A stretch of DNA of 64,000 nt from assembly GCA_947499565.1 (NCBI GenBank), contig CANMOV010000003.1, forward strand, positions 372,001-436,000, given 5' to 3'. The notes beneath the pieces are model-generated. The model searched no databases. It saw only the letters and a list, made by a program, of their open reading frames with translations, and had not been told where the DNA came from. Made by a program: the position numbers and the translations under genes. Positions 1 through 9,481 of this stretch are shown here, in pieces (positions within the stretch are counted from its first letter, which is position 1; every line of letters starts with the position of its first letter). This DNA comes from an uncultured Croceitalea sp. GTDB taxonomy: Bacteria; Bacteroidota; Bacteroidia; Flavobacteriales; Flavobacteriaceae.

Positions 1-189
1 AACCTGTCCCAATTATTTACTTTATATATACATCGGTAAACATCATTATTGTAATTCATACTTCTATTGCAATAGATAAGAAAAAACAAATCTTAAAATT
101 CTTTCCAGACTTGATATGACATCGTTATTGTCATAAAAATGTCATAAAAATTGCAGATGACTTTTTTATTCATAAAGTCCCTATTCGAA

Positions 190-197
190 TAGTTTTG
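190..197 (+). promoter_or_regulatory. Candidate -7 element (TAGTTTTG) of the serine hydrolase gene
   Basis: TAGTTTTG matches the Bacteroidota -7 consensus TAnnTTTG and lies 23 bases before the ATG at 221. I see no well-spaced TTTG -33 partner, so this rests on the -7 match alone. The rest of 1-189 shows no gene. Confidence 0.4.
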
Positions 198-220
198 AGT
201 TCAATCAAAATAAAGCGAAC

Positions 221-1999
221 ATGAAATTACGAACACTCTTTTTTGCACTGCTCATTTTAATTTCCGGTCATACGTATTCTCAAAATCTGAATTCAAAAAA
301 ACTTGACGAGTTTTTTAACTCACTTGAAAAACGAAATGAAGCCATGGGTAGCATTGCTATCTCTAAAAATGGAAAACACATCTATTCCAAAGCCATAGGT
401 TATAGGACTATCGAAGGAAAAAATACAACGCCTTCAAACACAGCAACGCATTTTAGAGCTTGGTCCATTACAAAAACATACACAGCAGTTATGATTTTGC
501 AATTAATTGAAGAAGGAAAATTATCACTCCATACAACCTTAGACACCTATTATCCTCAAGTACCAAATGCAAAGAAAATTACAGTGGAGTCGATGCTAAA
601 ACATAGAAGTGGCCTATTTGACTATGTAAATGATACCGATAAATCCATAAGCCTGCATGGTATTGCAGATAAAGATTCAGTTTTAGCAATTATCTCTAGA
701 CTTAAACCCAATTTTGAACCAGGGGAAGATTTTAGATATAGCAACACGAACTATCTGCTTTTAGGATATATTATTGAAATTCTGGATGAAGCTACCTATG
801 AAACCTCCTTATTTAAAAGAATATCTTCCAAGTTAAATCTCAATAGCACCTATTTCGGCACAAATACCATAAGCAAACTTGAGAATATTGCTGAAACCTA
901 TCACTATGATAGGAACTGGAAACCGGTAACTGGAGAAGCAAATTACAGCAATCATCTTGCAACGGCCGATGGAGGCATTGTTACTACACCTGAAGATATG
1001 ACGCTTTTTATTGATGCACTATTCAATGAACGCTTAGTTTCTAAGCAAAGCCTTAATACCATGCTTCAGGGTGAGGAACTTTATAGCCTGGGTTTAATGA
1101 AAAACCAATTCGAAAACTATGAAGGCTATGGTCATACAGGGGGGTGGATATCTGAATCCAGTCTTTTTTATTACCCTGAACACAAATTGGCCATCGCTTA
1201 TGCCACCAATGGAATTGTTATTAGAAAAGAAGATATCCTAAATAATGTATTAAAAATTGTTCTTAACAAACCCTTCGCAGTCTCTATGAGTAGAAATTTA
1301 CTAGCACTTTTGGTATTTGGAATTGGACTATTGTTATTTATAGTAGGTAAATTAAAATTCAAAAAAAATCTTAACACTAGATATCTACTTTACTTAGGAT
1401 ACATTATTGCCATACTATATTGGGCAGGAACCATTATCTCCGGTCTTTTATATGGAAATAGCTATAGTCATATAAGAGACGGCATACCAATATTAGATTC
1501 TTTTTACTCGAATTCTGGAACTTTTAATGCAACTGTTCAATTTACAATTTCTTTGTTGTCCATTCCGTTTATCTACAGTATATATAGAAGTTCTAAGCGA
1601 TTCAGTATTCACATTCTTCCTTTATTACCGTTGATTTTCATTCCAATCTATTTGATGGGATCTTCTTTATTTTCATTTCCTAATAATGTCTTATACCCAT
1701 TTTTTGCAAACTGTATAATCCTAAGTATTCTTAGCCCACTATTAGCTATTGTTCTATGGAGGAATAAAAGTTTATCAAAAATTAGACTAGGTGCTGTTAT
1801 CAGTTTCTTTTTGATGATAATTTCAATTTGCTTAATTATAAGTAGGTCATCTATTCCTGAACTTGTTCATACCTATTGGGGTATTATTCAAAGGATATTG
1901 TTTTTAGGGTGGACCTCATGGATTGTCTTCTTAAGCTTTTATTTTATAGAAATCTCAAAGCTAAAACTTCATAATGAAAGTAAGCTAGTCAACAAGTAA
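221..1999 (+). CDS. Exported serine hydrolase (beta-lactamase/class C PBP-like) with C-terminal membrane region
   Basis: The protein has 592 residues. A signal peptide (about residues 1-21, ending TYSQN) precedes a beta-lactamase/DD-peptidase-type domain. Visible motifs are S82-I-T-K85 (nucleophile SxxK), a YSN motif in RYSNTNY, and HTGG in place of the usual KTG. From about residue 355 to 590 there are several hydrophobic segments, roughly six, which look like a multi-span membrane region. Family knowledge suggests hydrolysis of a peptide or ester outside the cytoplasm; the substrate is unknown. The catalytic domain would face the periplasm, tethered by the C-terminal half. A TAnnTTTG promoter-like site lies just upstream. 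I am sure of the fold, not of the role. Confidence 0.85.
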   Translation: MKLRTLFFALLILISGHTYSQNLNSKKLDEFFNSLEKRNEAMGSIAISKNGKHIYSKAIGYRTIEGKNTTPSNTATHFRAWSITKTYTAVMILQLIEEGKLSLHTTLDTYYPQVPNAKKITVESMLKHRSGLFDYVNDTDKSISLHGIADKDSVLAIISRLKPNFEPGEDFRYSNTNYLLLGYIIEILDEATYETSLFKRISSKLNLNSTYFGTNTISKLENIAETYHYDRNWKPVTGEANYSNHLATADGGIVTTPEDMTLFIDALFNERLVSKQSLNTMLQGEELYSLGLMKNQFENYEGYGHTGGWISESSLFYYPEHKLAIAYATNGIVIRKEDILNNVLKIVLNKPFAVSMSRNLLALLVFGIGLLLFIVGKLKFKKNLNTRYLLYLGYIIAILYWAGTIISGLLYGNSYSHIRDGIPILDSFYSNSGTFNATVQFTISLLSIPFIYSIYRSSKRFSIHILPLLPLIFIPIYLMGSSLFSFPNNVLYPFFANCIILSILSPLLAIVLWRNKSLSKIRLGAVISFFLMIISICLIISRSSIPELVHTYWGIIQRILFLGWTSWIVFLSFYFIEISKLKLHNESKLVNK

Positions 2000-2153
2000 C
2001 CAAATGCGAATAACGCGTGTAAGTAATAGTGGTTTGAATCCTAATTCGAATCGCTTTTCTTTTTATTCCGTATTTTACCTTCTAAAAATTAAAATATATA
2101 AAGTCGCTACTATTCATACACAAATCGTTGGTAAAAAATTTAAAACCATATTA

Positions 2154-2546
2154 ATGAAAAAGTATTACCTCTCAATTTTACTTGCTTTTACGTTATCGAG
2201 TATCATCGGTCAAAATACGGATCCACAATATTTATTTCATGATTATATTTTTAGCGATTTATATATTGTGGAAATCATAGAGATTCATCCTGACTCCACC
2301 TATACAAGTAAAACTTGGTCATTTGAGGATAAGAAGGATTGGACATCTTATAAGAATATTGATCCTGATGTTAAAAATGGCCGAATCATAAAAGAAGGAG
2401 CATATTTTAGATATACCGAATATAAAAATGGAAAGGAAGTTACTTTAGAAAGTAAAATAAAACTTAATAAACGTATGTTGGTTTTTTATTATCCCAATTC
2501 AAATGGCAAATTAGAAGCCCAAGGAAAGTACAAGAGAATCAATTAG
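2154..2546 (+). CDS. Small exported protein of unknown function
   Basis: The 130-residue protein starts MKKYYLSILLAFTLSSIIG, a good signal peptide, so I place the start at 2154. The open frame extends back to 2004, but the extra 50 residues look like translated intergenic sequence. The mature part is polar and rich in Tyr, Lys and Asp, with alternating patterns that suggest a beta-rich small domain of the lipocalin-like kind common in Flavobacteria; that is inference from pattern only. No family is recognised. It follows the serine hydrolase by about 155 bases on the same strand. Confidence 0.6.
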   Translation: MKKYYLSILLAFTLSSIIGQNTDPQYLFHDYIFSDLYIVEIIEIHPDSTYTSKTWSFEDKKDWTSYKNIDPDVKNGRIIKEGAYFRYTEYKNGKEVTLESKIKLNKRMLVFYYPNSNGKLEAQGKYKRIN

Positions 2547-2723
2547 GACAAGAAAAGCTGTTTTCAACCTTGTATAACAGCAATCACCGCGGATTCGACT
2601 ATGCTTCGACAAGCTCAGCACAGGCTAGAATCCACTCGGAATTACGTGCGACAGTACTTAATCGAAATATAGTAACTTAAGTCCCGTAACGAACGGTTAT
2701 AAGAGACCGTTGTAAAAGCTCCC
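2547..2723. repeat. Intergenic segment with a probable dispersed extragenic repeat
   Basis: Around 2590-2640 lies GCTTCGACAAGCTCAGCACA, flanked by short inverted arms GGATTC and GAATCC. Strings of the type TTCGACAAGCTCAG recur as dispersed extragenic repeats in many Bacteroidota genomes. Only this copy is in the window, so the repeat nature is from general knowledge, not shown here. It lies between convergent genes. Confidence 0.3.
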
Positions 2724-3860
2724 CTAACTATACCTTACTTTTCGTAATACCCGCAATGCCTCTTTTAATGATAAATATATTCTCCTGTCTATTTTCTTGA
2801 GAATTGTTCTAGCATGCTCCATTTGCTCCTTTGCTTCTTCAAAACCATTTAAATAACATATGAGATAAGTATCAGACAAATGGTTTAAATCTTCTTTTTC
2901 TAGTGAAGATAACAGTATTCCTTTTTCCAATTTCTTTAGTAATGCATTGTTGGTATTCAAAATATGGTGTAGTGTCTTTTTATCATATTGGGGAGGTTCA
3001 AAAACTAAATTGCTATTGATGGTATATTTTCCATTTTCAGAAAATGTGATAGTAACTTCTTCCAATGGGTAATATTTTTGTCGCTTTCCTAAGCCTAATT
3101 GCACATATTCCAATGTTGTAAAAGAATCTTCATCATAAGAAATGGTAATCTCGTCTAACGCAGAATAGAACAATTTTACCTGTTCATTAATCAATTCAAT
3201 ATCCACTCTAGAATAATAGATGTCGTCCTCTACTTTTTTTTGATTCCCCGCCCAGCATACCACAAATTGCTCTTTAAAAACCTTATAGTTACTTGTTAGG
3301 TCTGCGTGACGATTATTAATAAAATCGATGACACCATCTAAGGTTAATTCGATATTATTGCGAGCATGTTGCTCTATGGTAGCAACTTTTTCAGAATTAA
3401 TATCTTCTAGCTTTATGTCAAAAACCTTTGGCAAGCTTATACTCCCTTCACGAAAGAAAACTGCTCCGCCATAATACTTCCAAATATTCTTCCTGAGCGC
3501 ACAAACTTTTCCATTGGAAGTTATGGTAACCAAGCCAACCACTTTTCCCTCTTCTAAATGCGGGAATGGAATATTCTCATATGCTATTTTTGGAGGATTA
3601 TCTAGATAGGCGTTTACGAGGTTTTGAATTTTACTATCATCAAAAAAATCTACCCCAATAATCTTGTTGTCTTCATCTTCTACGCCAACTACAATAAAAG
3701 AATTATTAAAAGGGTTGCTATTTGCTAAGGCACAAACATGCTTTAAAAATTTAGCTTTACCTTCTTTTTCACCTATAGCTATAAAACGTTTCTTGTCGTA
3801 AAAGCTGTTCTCGTCATTATGAGCGAGAAGGTTTTTTACAAGAAGGCGTTTGTTAATCAT
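2724..3860 (-). CDS. AlbA_2 (Schlafen-type) domain protein, putative nucleic-acid binding
   Basis: The protein has 378 residues. The N-terminal 150 or so resemble AlbA_2/divergent AAA-4 domains: an early Glu/Lys-rich helix, then KHVCALANSNPFNNSFIVVGVED, the usual 'ANTxGG...ilvGVeD' region, then IIGVDFF and a segment ending FFREGS that matches the FxRxGS end of such domains. In this family the domain is thought to bind or process nucleic acid. The rest (about 160-378) is not recognised and lacks membrane segments, so the protein should be cytosolic. It is single, on the minus strand, convergent with the gene to its left. Confidence 0.7.
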   Translation of the reverse strand: MINKRLLVKNLLAHNDENSFYDKKRFIAIGEKEGKAKFLKHVCALANSNPFNNSFIVVGVEDEDNKIIGVDFFDDSKIQNLVNAYLDNPPKIAYENIPFPHLEEGKVVGLVTITSNGKVCALRKNIWKYYGGAVFFREGSISLPKVFDIKLEDINSEKVATIEQHARNNIELTLDGVIDFINNRHADLTSNYKVFKEQFVVCWAGNQKKVEDDIYYSRVDIELINEQVKLFYSALDEITISYDEDSFTTLEYVQLGLGKRQKYYPLEEVTITFSENGKYTINSNLVFEPPQYDKKTLHHILNTNNALLKKLEKGILLSSLEKEDLNHLSDTYLICYLNGFEEAKEQMEHARTILKKIDRRIYLSLKEALRVLRKVRYS

Positions 3861-3896
3861 AGCTTAAATAAACCCGTTATGCGATTTAATGAAATT

Positions 3897-4016
3897 CGTC
3901 AATTCGAGTGAAATTTGCGATTGTAAATGAGTAAATTTTGTATCGAGAACAAGAATTTCTCATCTAAATTAGTTCTCGATACTATTTTTCGTTCCTCAAA
4001 ATCACTCGAACTGACG
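3897..4016. repeat. Long imperfect inverted repeat with nested hairpin
   Basis: Outer arms are 3897-3911 (CGTCAATTCGAGTGA) and 4002-4016 (TCACTCGAACTGACG), 14 of 15 complementary. Nested inside are perfect 11-bp arms at 3940-3950 (GTATCGAGAAC) and 3972-3982 (GTTCTCGATAC). No protein is encoded. The 'CGAGTGA...TATCGAGAAC' style is familiar from dispersed intergenic repeats of Flavobacteriia. It separates two minus-strand genes and could end transcription of the SDR gene or be a miniature mobile or REP-like unit. Confidence 0.6.
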
Positions 4017-4057
4017 CTTAATTATATTTTGACCACTTTCTTTAGCCTATTTTTTTC

Positions 4058-4816
4058 CTAACTCGAATTTTTTTTCACAATAGTACTACTTGCTTGTGCA
4101 GTGCACATTACGACTAAATCAGCAATATTTACATGATACGGTCTCGTTACTACAAAATGAATAATATCTGCAATATCGTCTGGTTTTAAAGCTTGAAAAC
4201 CTTGATAAACTTTTTCCGCTCTAGCTGTATCGCCTTTAAAACGGACCTCACTAAACTCGGTTTCCACTAAACCTGGATTTATAGCGCCAACACGAATTCC
4301 ATATTCGTTTAAATCTAGCCGCATCCCTTGGTTGATAGCATCTACAGCATGTTTAGAAGCACAATACACATTTCCTTTTGGGTAAACTTCCTTACCAGCA
4401 GTAGAACCAATATTTATAATATGTCCCGCCTCTCGCTCAACCATTTGAGGAATGGTGGCTTTAGAAACATATAGTAAGCCTTTTACATTAATATCCAGCA
4501 TGGCATCCCAATCGTCTAAACTCCCTTCATCTACTTTATCTAGCCCATGAGCATTGCCTGCATTATTAATTAAAATATCAATTTTTGAAAAAGGTTCTGG
4601 TAGGGATTCTATCTGCTTAAAAACCAGTTTCTTATCTCTAACATCAAAATTTAAAGTAGTCACCGCCGTTTTAGTCCCTAATTCCTTTTGCAATTGGTCT
4701 AACCTTTCTTGGCGACGTCCACAAAGGATTAAACGAAATCCATTTTTAGCTAAAAGTTCTGCCGTAGCTTTTCCTATTCCACTTGTTGCTCCTGTAATTA
4801 GTGCCGTTTTGGACAT
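4058..4816 (-). CDS. SDR-family NAD(P)-dependent oxidoreductase (YdfG-like)
   Basis: The 252-residue classical short-chain dehydrogenase starts SKTALITGATSGIGKA, giving the TGxxxGIG cofactor motif at about residues 8-14. It carries NNAG (about 85-88), the catalytic Ser in INIGSTAG, and YxxxK in YCASKHAVDA. Length and motifs match the YdfG group, NADP-dependent 3-hydroxy acid or serine dehydrogenases acting in the cytosol. The substrate cannot be read from sequence. It lies 9 bases downstream of the aldo/keto reductase on the same strand, so the two are probably one transcript of two carbonyl-reducing enzymes. Confidence 0.88.
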   Translation of the reverse strand: MSKTALITGATSGIGKATAELLAKNGFRLILCGRRQERLDQLQKELGTKTAVTTLNFDVRDKKLVFKQIESLPEPFSKIDILINNAGNAHGLDKVDEGSLDDWDAMLDINVKGLLYVSKATIPQMVEREAGHIINIGSTAGKEVYPKGNVYCASKHAVDAINQGMRLDLNEYGIRVGAINPGLVETEFSEVRFKGDTARAEKVYQGFQALKPDDIADIIHFVVTRPYHVNIADLVVMCTAQASSTIVKKNSS

Positions 4817-4825
4817 ATTTATAGT

Positions 4826-5698
4826 TTATGGTACTGGTTCTCCTTTGCTTGCTTCCAGCAATAAAAACCAATCTTGTAATTCTAAATTTATAGAAACAGC
4901 TTCCAGGGAAGCCTTTAATCTTTCCTTGGTGGTAGTTCCAACTACCGGATAAATACCAACTGGATGTTTTAAAATAAATGCTAATAATAACTGACTCTCA
5001 TCAACATTGTATTTTGCTTTTAAAACTTCCAACACCTTCCCAATGCGTTCATTCTGTTTGTTCTTCGCTCTAAAATAATTGCCAAGTGGACTCCAAGACA
5101 TTGCCATTCTTTTGTTTGCTATACAATCATCAAAAGTGCCATCGTACATGGGATAGTCGTGGGTCAAAGAAAATTCAACTTGATTGGCACCTATAGGAAC
5201 TTTAGTTTCTACCATTGCTATTTGCGAAGGGGTAAAATTAGAAACTCCAAAGGTCTTTACCTTACCCTCAGTCGTTAAACTTTGAATAGCTTCTGCAATT
5301 TCGTCTGGCTGCATTAAAGGACTTGGGCGATGCAATAACAATACGTCTAGATAGTCTGTTTGTAATTTTTTTAGGGATTGTTCTACAGACCAAATAATAT
5401 AGGCTGCATCGTATTGGTAATGTGCAACTTTGTTGGTGCGCCCACTCGTCATTTGAATTCCACACTTACTAATAAATTGCGTCTTAGACCTGCTTATACC
5501 GCTTTCTACAAAGGCTTTCCCAAAGGCTGTTTCGTTTTCATAATCCCCGTAAATATCTGCATGATCAAAAGTTGTAATTCCAATTTCTAAGCAGTAATTT
5601 ATTAAATCGGTCATTTGGGTTGTAGAAAGCTGTTTTCCCCAACTTCCCCAAGTCATTGTTCCAGCAATAACTTTTGAGTATAAATTTGTTTCTTGCAT
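4826..5698 (-). CDS. Aldo/keto reductase (YdhF-like)
   Basis: The protein has 290 residues. The catalytic tetrad of aldo/keto reductases is visible: Asp in FDHADIYG, Tyr in the same segment, Lys in QFISKCGI and His in LLLHRPSP. The later GVSNF and the C-terminal VVGTTTKERLK (NADPH phosphate-binding region) fit. It should be an NADPH-dependent cytosolic carbonyl reductase of unknown substrate, of the YdhF/Tas type. It is the first gene of a likely two-gene unit with the SDR. The MoxR gene starts divergently 158 bases away. Confidence 0.88.
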   Translation of the reverse strand: MQETNLYSKVIAGTMTWGSWGKQLSTTQMTDLINYCLEIGITTFDHADIYGDYENETAFGKAFVESGISRSKTQFISKCGIQMTSGRTNKVAHYQYDAAYIIWSVEQSLKKLQTDYLDVLLLHRPSPLMQPDEIAEAIQSLTTEGKVKTFGVSNFTPSQIAMVETKVPIGANQVEFSLTHDYPMYDGTFDDCIANKRMAMSWSPLGNYFRAKNKQNERIGKVLEVLKAKYNVDESQLLLAFILKHPVGIYPVVGTTTKERLKASLEAVSINLELQDWFLLLEASKGEPVP

Positions 5699-5856
5699 AT
5701 CAGGTGAATTTATAAAATTAATACCTTAAACTCTTCATAAAACTTGGGGCTACAACGTTTTTTTAACCAATAATTAACAGGTGAATTTTAAATAAATTTT
5801 CATTTTGCACTCTGTTAAAATTCTTAATTACAATTTAAGTAATCATATAATTTCCT

Positions 5857-6858
5857 ATGGAAGAAAATACTACGATAGACATTAGCGCTGTTAATGAGAA
5901 AATTGCCCAAGAAAGTGCTTTTATTGACCTGCTTACAGTGGAAATGAATAAAGCTATTGTTGGACAAAACCACATGATAGAGCGTTTGCTTATTGGTTTG
6001 CTTGGACAAGGACATATTTTATTAGAAGGTGTTCCAGGACTTGCAAAAACTTTAGCTATAAATACTTTGGCTAAAGCAGTTAAAGGAAGTTTTAGTAGAA
6101 TACAGTTTACACCAGACCTTTTACCTGCAGATGTAGTAGGTACAATGATTTATAATATTAAAGAGAATGACTTCTCTATTAAGAAAGGTCCAATTTTTGC
6201 CAATTTTGTTTTGGCAGATGAGATTAACAGAGCGCCAGCTAAAGTACAATCTGCATTACTAGAGGCAATGCAAGAAAAACAGGTTACAATTGGTGATGAG
6301 ACTTTTAAATTAACGCCTCCATTTTTGGTAATGGCAACGCAAAACCCAGTTGAGCAAGAAGGAACTTATCCTTTGCCAGAAGCTCAAGTTGACCGTTTTA
6401 TGTTGAAAACAGTAATAGACTACCCAAAATTAAATGAAGAACAATTAATTATTCGCCAAAACCTAAAAGGTAGCGGTGAAGCAATTAAGCCTGTAGTTAC
6501 TATAAAGCAAATATTAAGTGCTCAAAATGCTGTTCGTGAAGTTTATATGGACGAAAAAATAGAAAAATACATTCTGGATATTGTATTTGCTACACGTTAT
6601 CCAGAAAAATACAACCTAGAAAACTTAAAACCCCTTATTAGTTTTGGTGCTTCCCCAAGAGGTAGTATCAACCTTGCCAATGCTTCAAAGTGCTATGCTT
6701 TTATAAAACGAAGAGGATATGTGATTCCAGAAGATGTGCGCGCAGTAGTGCATGATGTGCTTCGCCATAGAATTGGAATAACCTACGAGGCTGAAGCAGA
6801 GAATATCACTTCAGAGGAAATCATTAATAAGATTGTAAACGAGGTAGAAGTACCTTAA
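5857..6858 (+). CDS. MoxR-family AAA+ ATPase of the Bat operon
   Basis: The protein has 333 residues. Walker A is GVPGLAKT (residues 58-65), Walker B ends in D121-E122 (VLADEINRAPAK), and sensor-1 is in MATQNP. A C-terminal lid domain ends the protein. MoxR ATPases act as chaperones for proteins with von Willebrand factor A (VWA) domains. Here the VWA partners (DUF58, BatA, BatB) follow directly. It is the first gene of a cluster of eight on the plus strand running to 14931, with only an 88-base gap to the next gene. Confidence 0.95.
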   Translation: MEENTTIDISAVNEKIAQESAFIDLLTVEMNKAIVGQNHMIERLLIGLLGQGHILLEGVPGLAKTLAINTLAKAVKGSFSRIQFTPDLLPADVVGTMIYNIKENDFSIKKGPIFANFVLADEINRAPAKVQSALLEAMQEKQVTIGDETFKLTPPFLVMATQNPVEQEGTYPLPEAQVDRFMLKTVIDYPKLNEEQLIIRQNLKGSGEAIKPVVTIKQILSAQNAVREVYMDEKIEKYILDIVFATRYPEKYNLENLKPLISFGASPRGSINLANASKCYAFIKRRGYVIPEDVRAVVHDVLRHRIGITYEAEAENITSEEIINKIVNEVEVP

Positions 6859-6946
6859 ATCAGTTGTCAGTGAACAGTTTCCGGTGAAACAAATTAGTTT
6901 TTGTAACACTCAATACTGAATACTAATCTCTGCTTACTGAAAACAA

Positions 6947-7813
6947 ATGAATACAAAAGAGCTACTTAAAAAAGTACGGAAGATTGAGATTAAGACACGC
7001 CGGTTGTCTGATCATATCTTTGGAGGTGAGTACCACTCTACCTTTAAAGGTCGCGGTATGACTTTTAGTGAAGTACGCCAATACCAGTTTGGGGATGATG
7101 TTCGCTCAATAGATTGGAATGTAACCGCTCGTTACAATGAGCCTTATGTAAAGGTTTTTGAAGAAGAACGAGAACTTACCATGATGTTAATGGTAGATGT
7201 TAGTGGTTCTGAGCTTTTTGCAACCACCAATCAATTTAAAAAAGATGTCTTAACAGAAATCTCAGCAACATTGGCTTTTTCTGCCATGCAGAATAATGAT
7301 AAAGTTGGGCTTATTCTATTTTCTAATGAAGTAGAGCTTTTTATTCCTCCAAAAAAAGGGAAAAGTCATGTGCTAAGAATAATTCGTGAATTGCTAGAAT
7401 TTAAGCCACAAAGTAAAGAGACCAATATTGCGGAGGCTCTTAAATTCTTAACTAACGTAATGAAGAAAAAGGCAATCGTTTTTGTATTGTCTGATTTTAT
7501 TGCAGATGACTATGACAATACGTTAAGAATTGTTGGTAATAAACACGATGTTACTGGAATTCGTGTTTATGATGAAAAAGAAGAGTACATTCCAAATTTA
7601 GGAATGATTCAGGTTCAAGATACTGAAACAGGAGGAGTTAAGCTAGTGAACACCAGTTCTAAAAAAGTACGTCATGAGTACTGGCGTTATCACCTAGAAA
7701 AGGTAGACTATTTTAATAATGCCTTTACCAAATCTGGCAGTGGCGTAATTGATTGTAGGGTTGATGAAAGTTACGTTAAAAAATTACTAGGGTATTTTAA
7801 ACGAAGAGGGTAA
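6947..7813 (+). CDS. DUF58 domain protein (VWA-like) of the Bat operon
   Basis: The protein has 288 residues. It has the DUF58 core: YxxGDDVRSIDWNVTAR at about residues 47-63, followed by a VWA-like fold whose metal site is VDVSGSELF (near residue 83, DxSxS). No membrane segment is seen, so it should be cytosolic or peripheral. By family it works with the MoxR ATPase encoded just before it. It ends one base before the next gene's start, indicating tight co-transcription. Confidence 0.93.
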   Translation: MNTKELLKKVRKIEIKTRRLSDHIFGGEYHSTFKGRGMTFSEVRQYQFGDDVRSIDWNVTARYNEPYVKVFEEERELTMMLMVDVSGSELFATTNQFKKDVLTEISATLAFSAMQNNDKVGLILFSNEVELFIPPKKGKSHVLRIIRELLEFKPQSKETNIAEALKFLTNVMKKKAIVFVLSDFIADDYDNTLRIVGNKHDVTGIRVYDEKEEYIPNLGMIQVQDTETGGVKLVNTSSKKVRHEYWRYHLEKVDYFNNAFTKSGSGVIDCRVDESYVKKLLGYFKRRG

Positions 7814-9481
7814 ATGGGAGTTGAAAGTTTAAAATTGAAAATCGAAAATATAACTTTGCTTTCTGGCAGGGGTATTTTCCTTTGTTCCCTATGTCTCCTT
7901 TTATTTCCCTTGTTTGCTAAGGCCCAATCTTCCAAAGTTTCAGCAGAGTTAGATACCACAGCAATAAAAATTGGGGAGCAAATTCAGTATAAAATCACAG
8001 TAGAAACAGATTCCTTAAACCTAGTGTATTTTCCAGAAGATCAAACTTTTTCTCCAGTAGAAATGGTGGAGGCTTTAAAAATAGATACCACCAAAAATAA
8101 AGACAGGATTACCCTTCAGCGTATTTATGCATTAACGCAGTTTGATAGCGGAGCATATACTATTCCTCCGCAACGTATTGCTATTAATGAAGAACCATTT
8201 TTTACAGACTCTTTTAGAATTAGAGTTGGTGATGTTGCTGTAGATACCACAAAACAAAAGTTATATGATATTAAACCCTTAATCGAGGTTGAAAGAAGCA
8301 ATGCTAAAATGTGGCTAATTGCAATTTTAATCTTATTGGGGCTTTTAATCATTGGAGGTTTGGTCTACTGGTTTTTCTTAAGAAAAAAGCCTTTAACAGA
8401 AGAAGAAAAAGTTGCGCTACTCCCGCCATACGACCGTGCGCTTTTGCAGTTGAAAGAGCTAGAAAACTCAAGATATTTAATTCAAGATGAGTACAAAAAA
8501 TACTATTCTGAATTAACAGCTATTGTTCGTTCTTATCTTGAAGAAGATGCCCACGTTTCTGCCTTGGAAAGCACCACAGACCAATTGATAGAAAAGTTAG
8601 AACTGCTTAAGGATGCAGGAGAATTAAAGATTGGTGAAGATACTATTGGTCAATTCAAAAAAGTATTGCAAACTGCAGATTTGGTAAAGTTTGCAAAATC
8701 CAAGCCGCCAACTTCTGTCGCCGAGGAAGACCGTTTGCTTGTAGAAAATATAGTAGTAAAAACCAAAGAAGCTTTACCTGAACCTACAGAAGAGGAACTA
8801 TTGCAGAATGAAGCTTATTTGGAAGAACTAATCAAGAAAAAGCAACGCAAAAGAATCTATATTGCTGCTGCGGTTTTTGGCGGATTAGTTTTAATTGGTG
8901 GGGGAATTTCCCTTGCTTACTTTGGTTTTAAAACAGTTAAAGACACTGTTTTTGGATATCCAACGAAAGACTTACTTGAGGGGGAATGGATAGCAAGTTC
9001 TTATGGCTTCCCTCCTATTGATTTGGAAACTCCAGAAGTACTTTTAAGAAATACGGAACAATTACCAGAAGAGGCTCGTGAGGCTCTTAAAGAAGTTCAA
9101 CTTTTTTCTTACGGGAGTATGTTAGGCCTATTTTCTATAAATGCAAGCTCTGCTACTTTTAAAGAACAGGTGGAACCTAATTTTGAAGGAGCATTATCCA
9201 CTGCATTAGCAGATTTCGAAGCAAATGGTATAAAGAACATAATACCTAAACAAGAAGATTTTGTAAGCAAATCTGGAGTTCAAGGATTAAAAGTATATGG
9301 CTCAGGACAATACCAAGATCCCATTTCAAAAGACAGAAAGAAAATTGAATACACTATCCTGTTATTTGGTGGAAAAGGGTTTATGCAGCAAGTTTATATG
9401 ACCTGGGAAGAAGGCGATGAATATGCAGAAAAGATTGTTGAACGGATATTGGCTTCGGTCGATGTAAAAACGCAAGCATAA
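7814..9481 (+). CDS. BatD-like membrane protein with extra C-terminal domain
   Basis: The protein has 555 residues. A signal peptide (about 1-38, ending AKAQ) leads into an exported beta-type domain (SAELDTTAIKIGEQIQYKI), as at the start of BatD-type proteins. A membrane segment lies at about 167-190 (WLIAILILLGLLIIGGLVYWFF), then a cytosolic helical region (about 195-340) with the DALLQLKELENS-like motif typical of this operon position. A second membrane segment (about 350-372) precedes a further domain of about 180 residues not known to me. The start codon is immediately after the DUF58 stop, and the stop overlaps batA by one base. The C-terminal domain's function is unknown. Confidence 0.82.
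   Translation: MGVESLKLKIENITLLSGRGIFLCSLCLLLFPLFAKAQSSKVSAELDTTAIKIGEQIQYKITVETDSLNLVYFPEDQTFSPVEMVEALKIDTTKNKDRITLQRIYALTQFDSGAYTIPPQRIAINEEPFFTDSFRIRVGDVAVDTTKQKLYDIKPLIEVERSNAKMWLIAILILLGLLIIGGLVYWFFLRKKPLTEEEKVALLPPYDRALLQLKELENSRYLIQDEYKKYYSELTAIVRSYLEEDAHVSALESTTDQLIEKLELLKDAGELKIGEDTIGQFKKVLQTADLVKFAKSKPPTSVAEEDRLLVENIVVKTKEALPEPTEEELLQNEAYLEELIKKKQRKRIYIAAAVFGGLVLIGGGISLAYFGFKTVKDTVFGYPTKDLLEGEWIASSYGFPPIDLETPEVLLRNTEQLPEEAREALKEVQLFSYGSMLGLFSINASSATFKEQVEPNFEGALSTALADFEANGIKNIIPKQEDFVSKSGVQGLKVYGSGQYQDPISKDRKKIEYTILLFGGKGFMQQVYMTWEEGDEYAEKIVERILASVDVKTQA

Noticed and set aside
6859-6946. Short repeated motifs (CAGTGAACAGT, AATACTGAATACTAAT) between moxR and the DUF58 gene
   Set aside because: Degenerate and short. 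Such fragments are common in intergenic DNA of this group and give no clear structure here.
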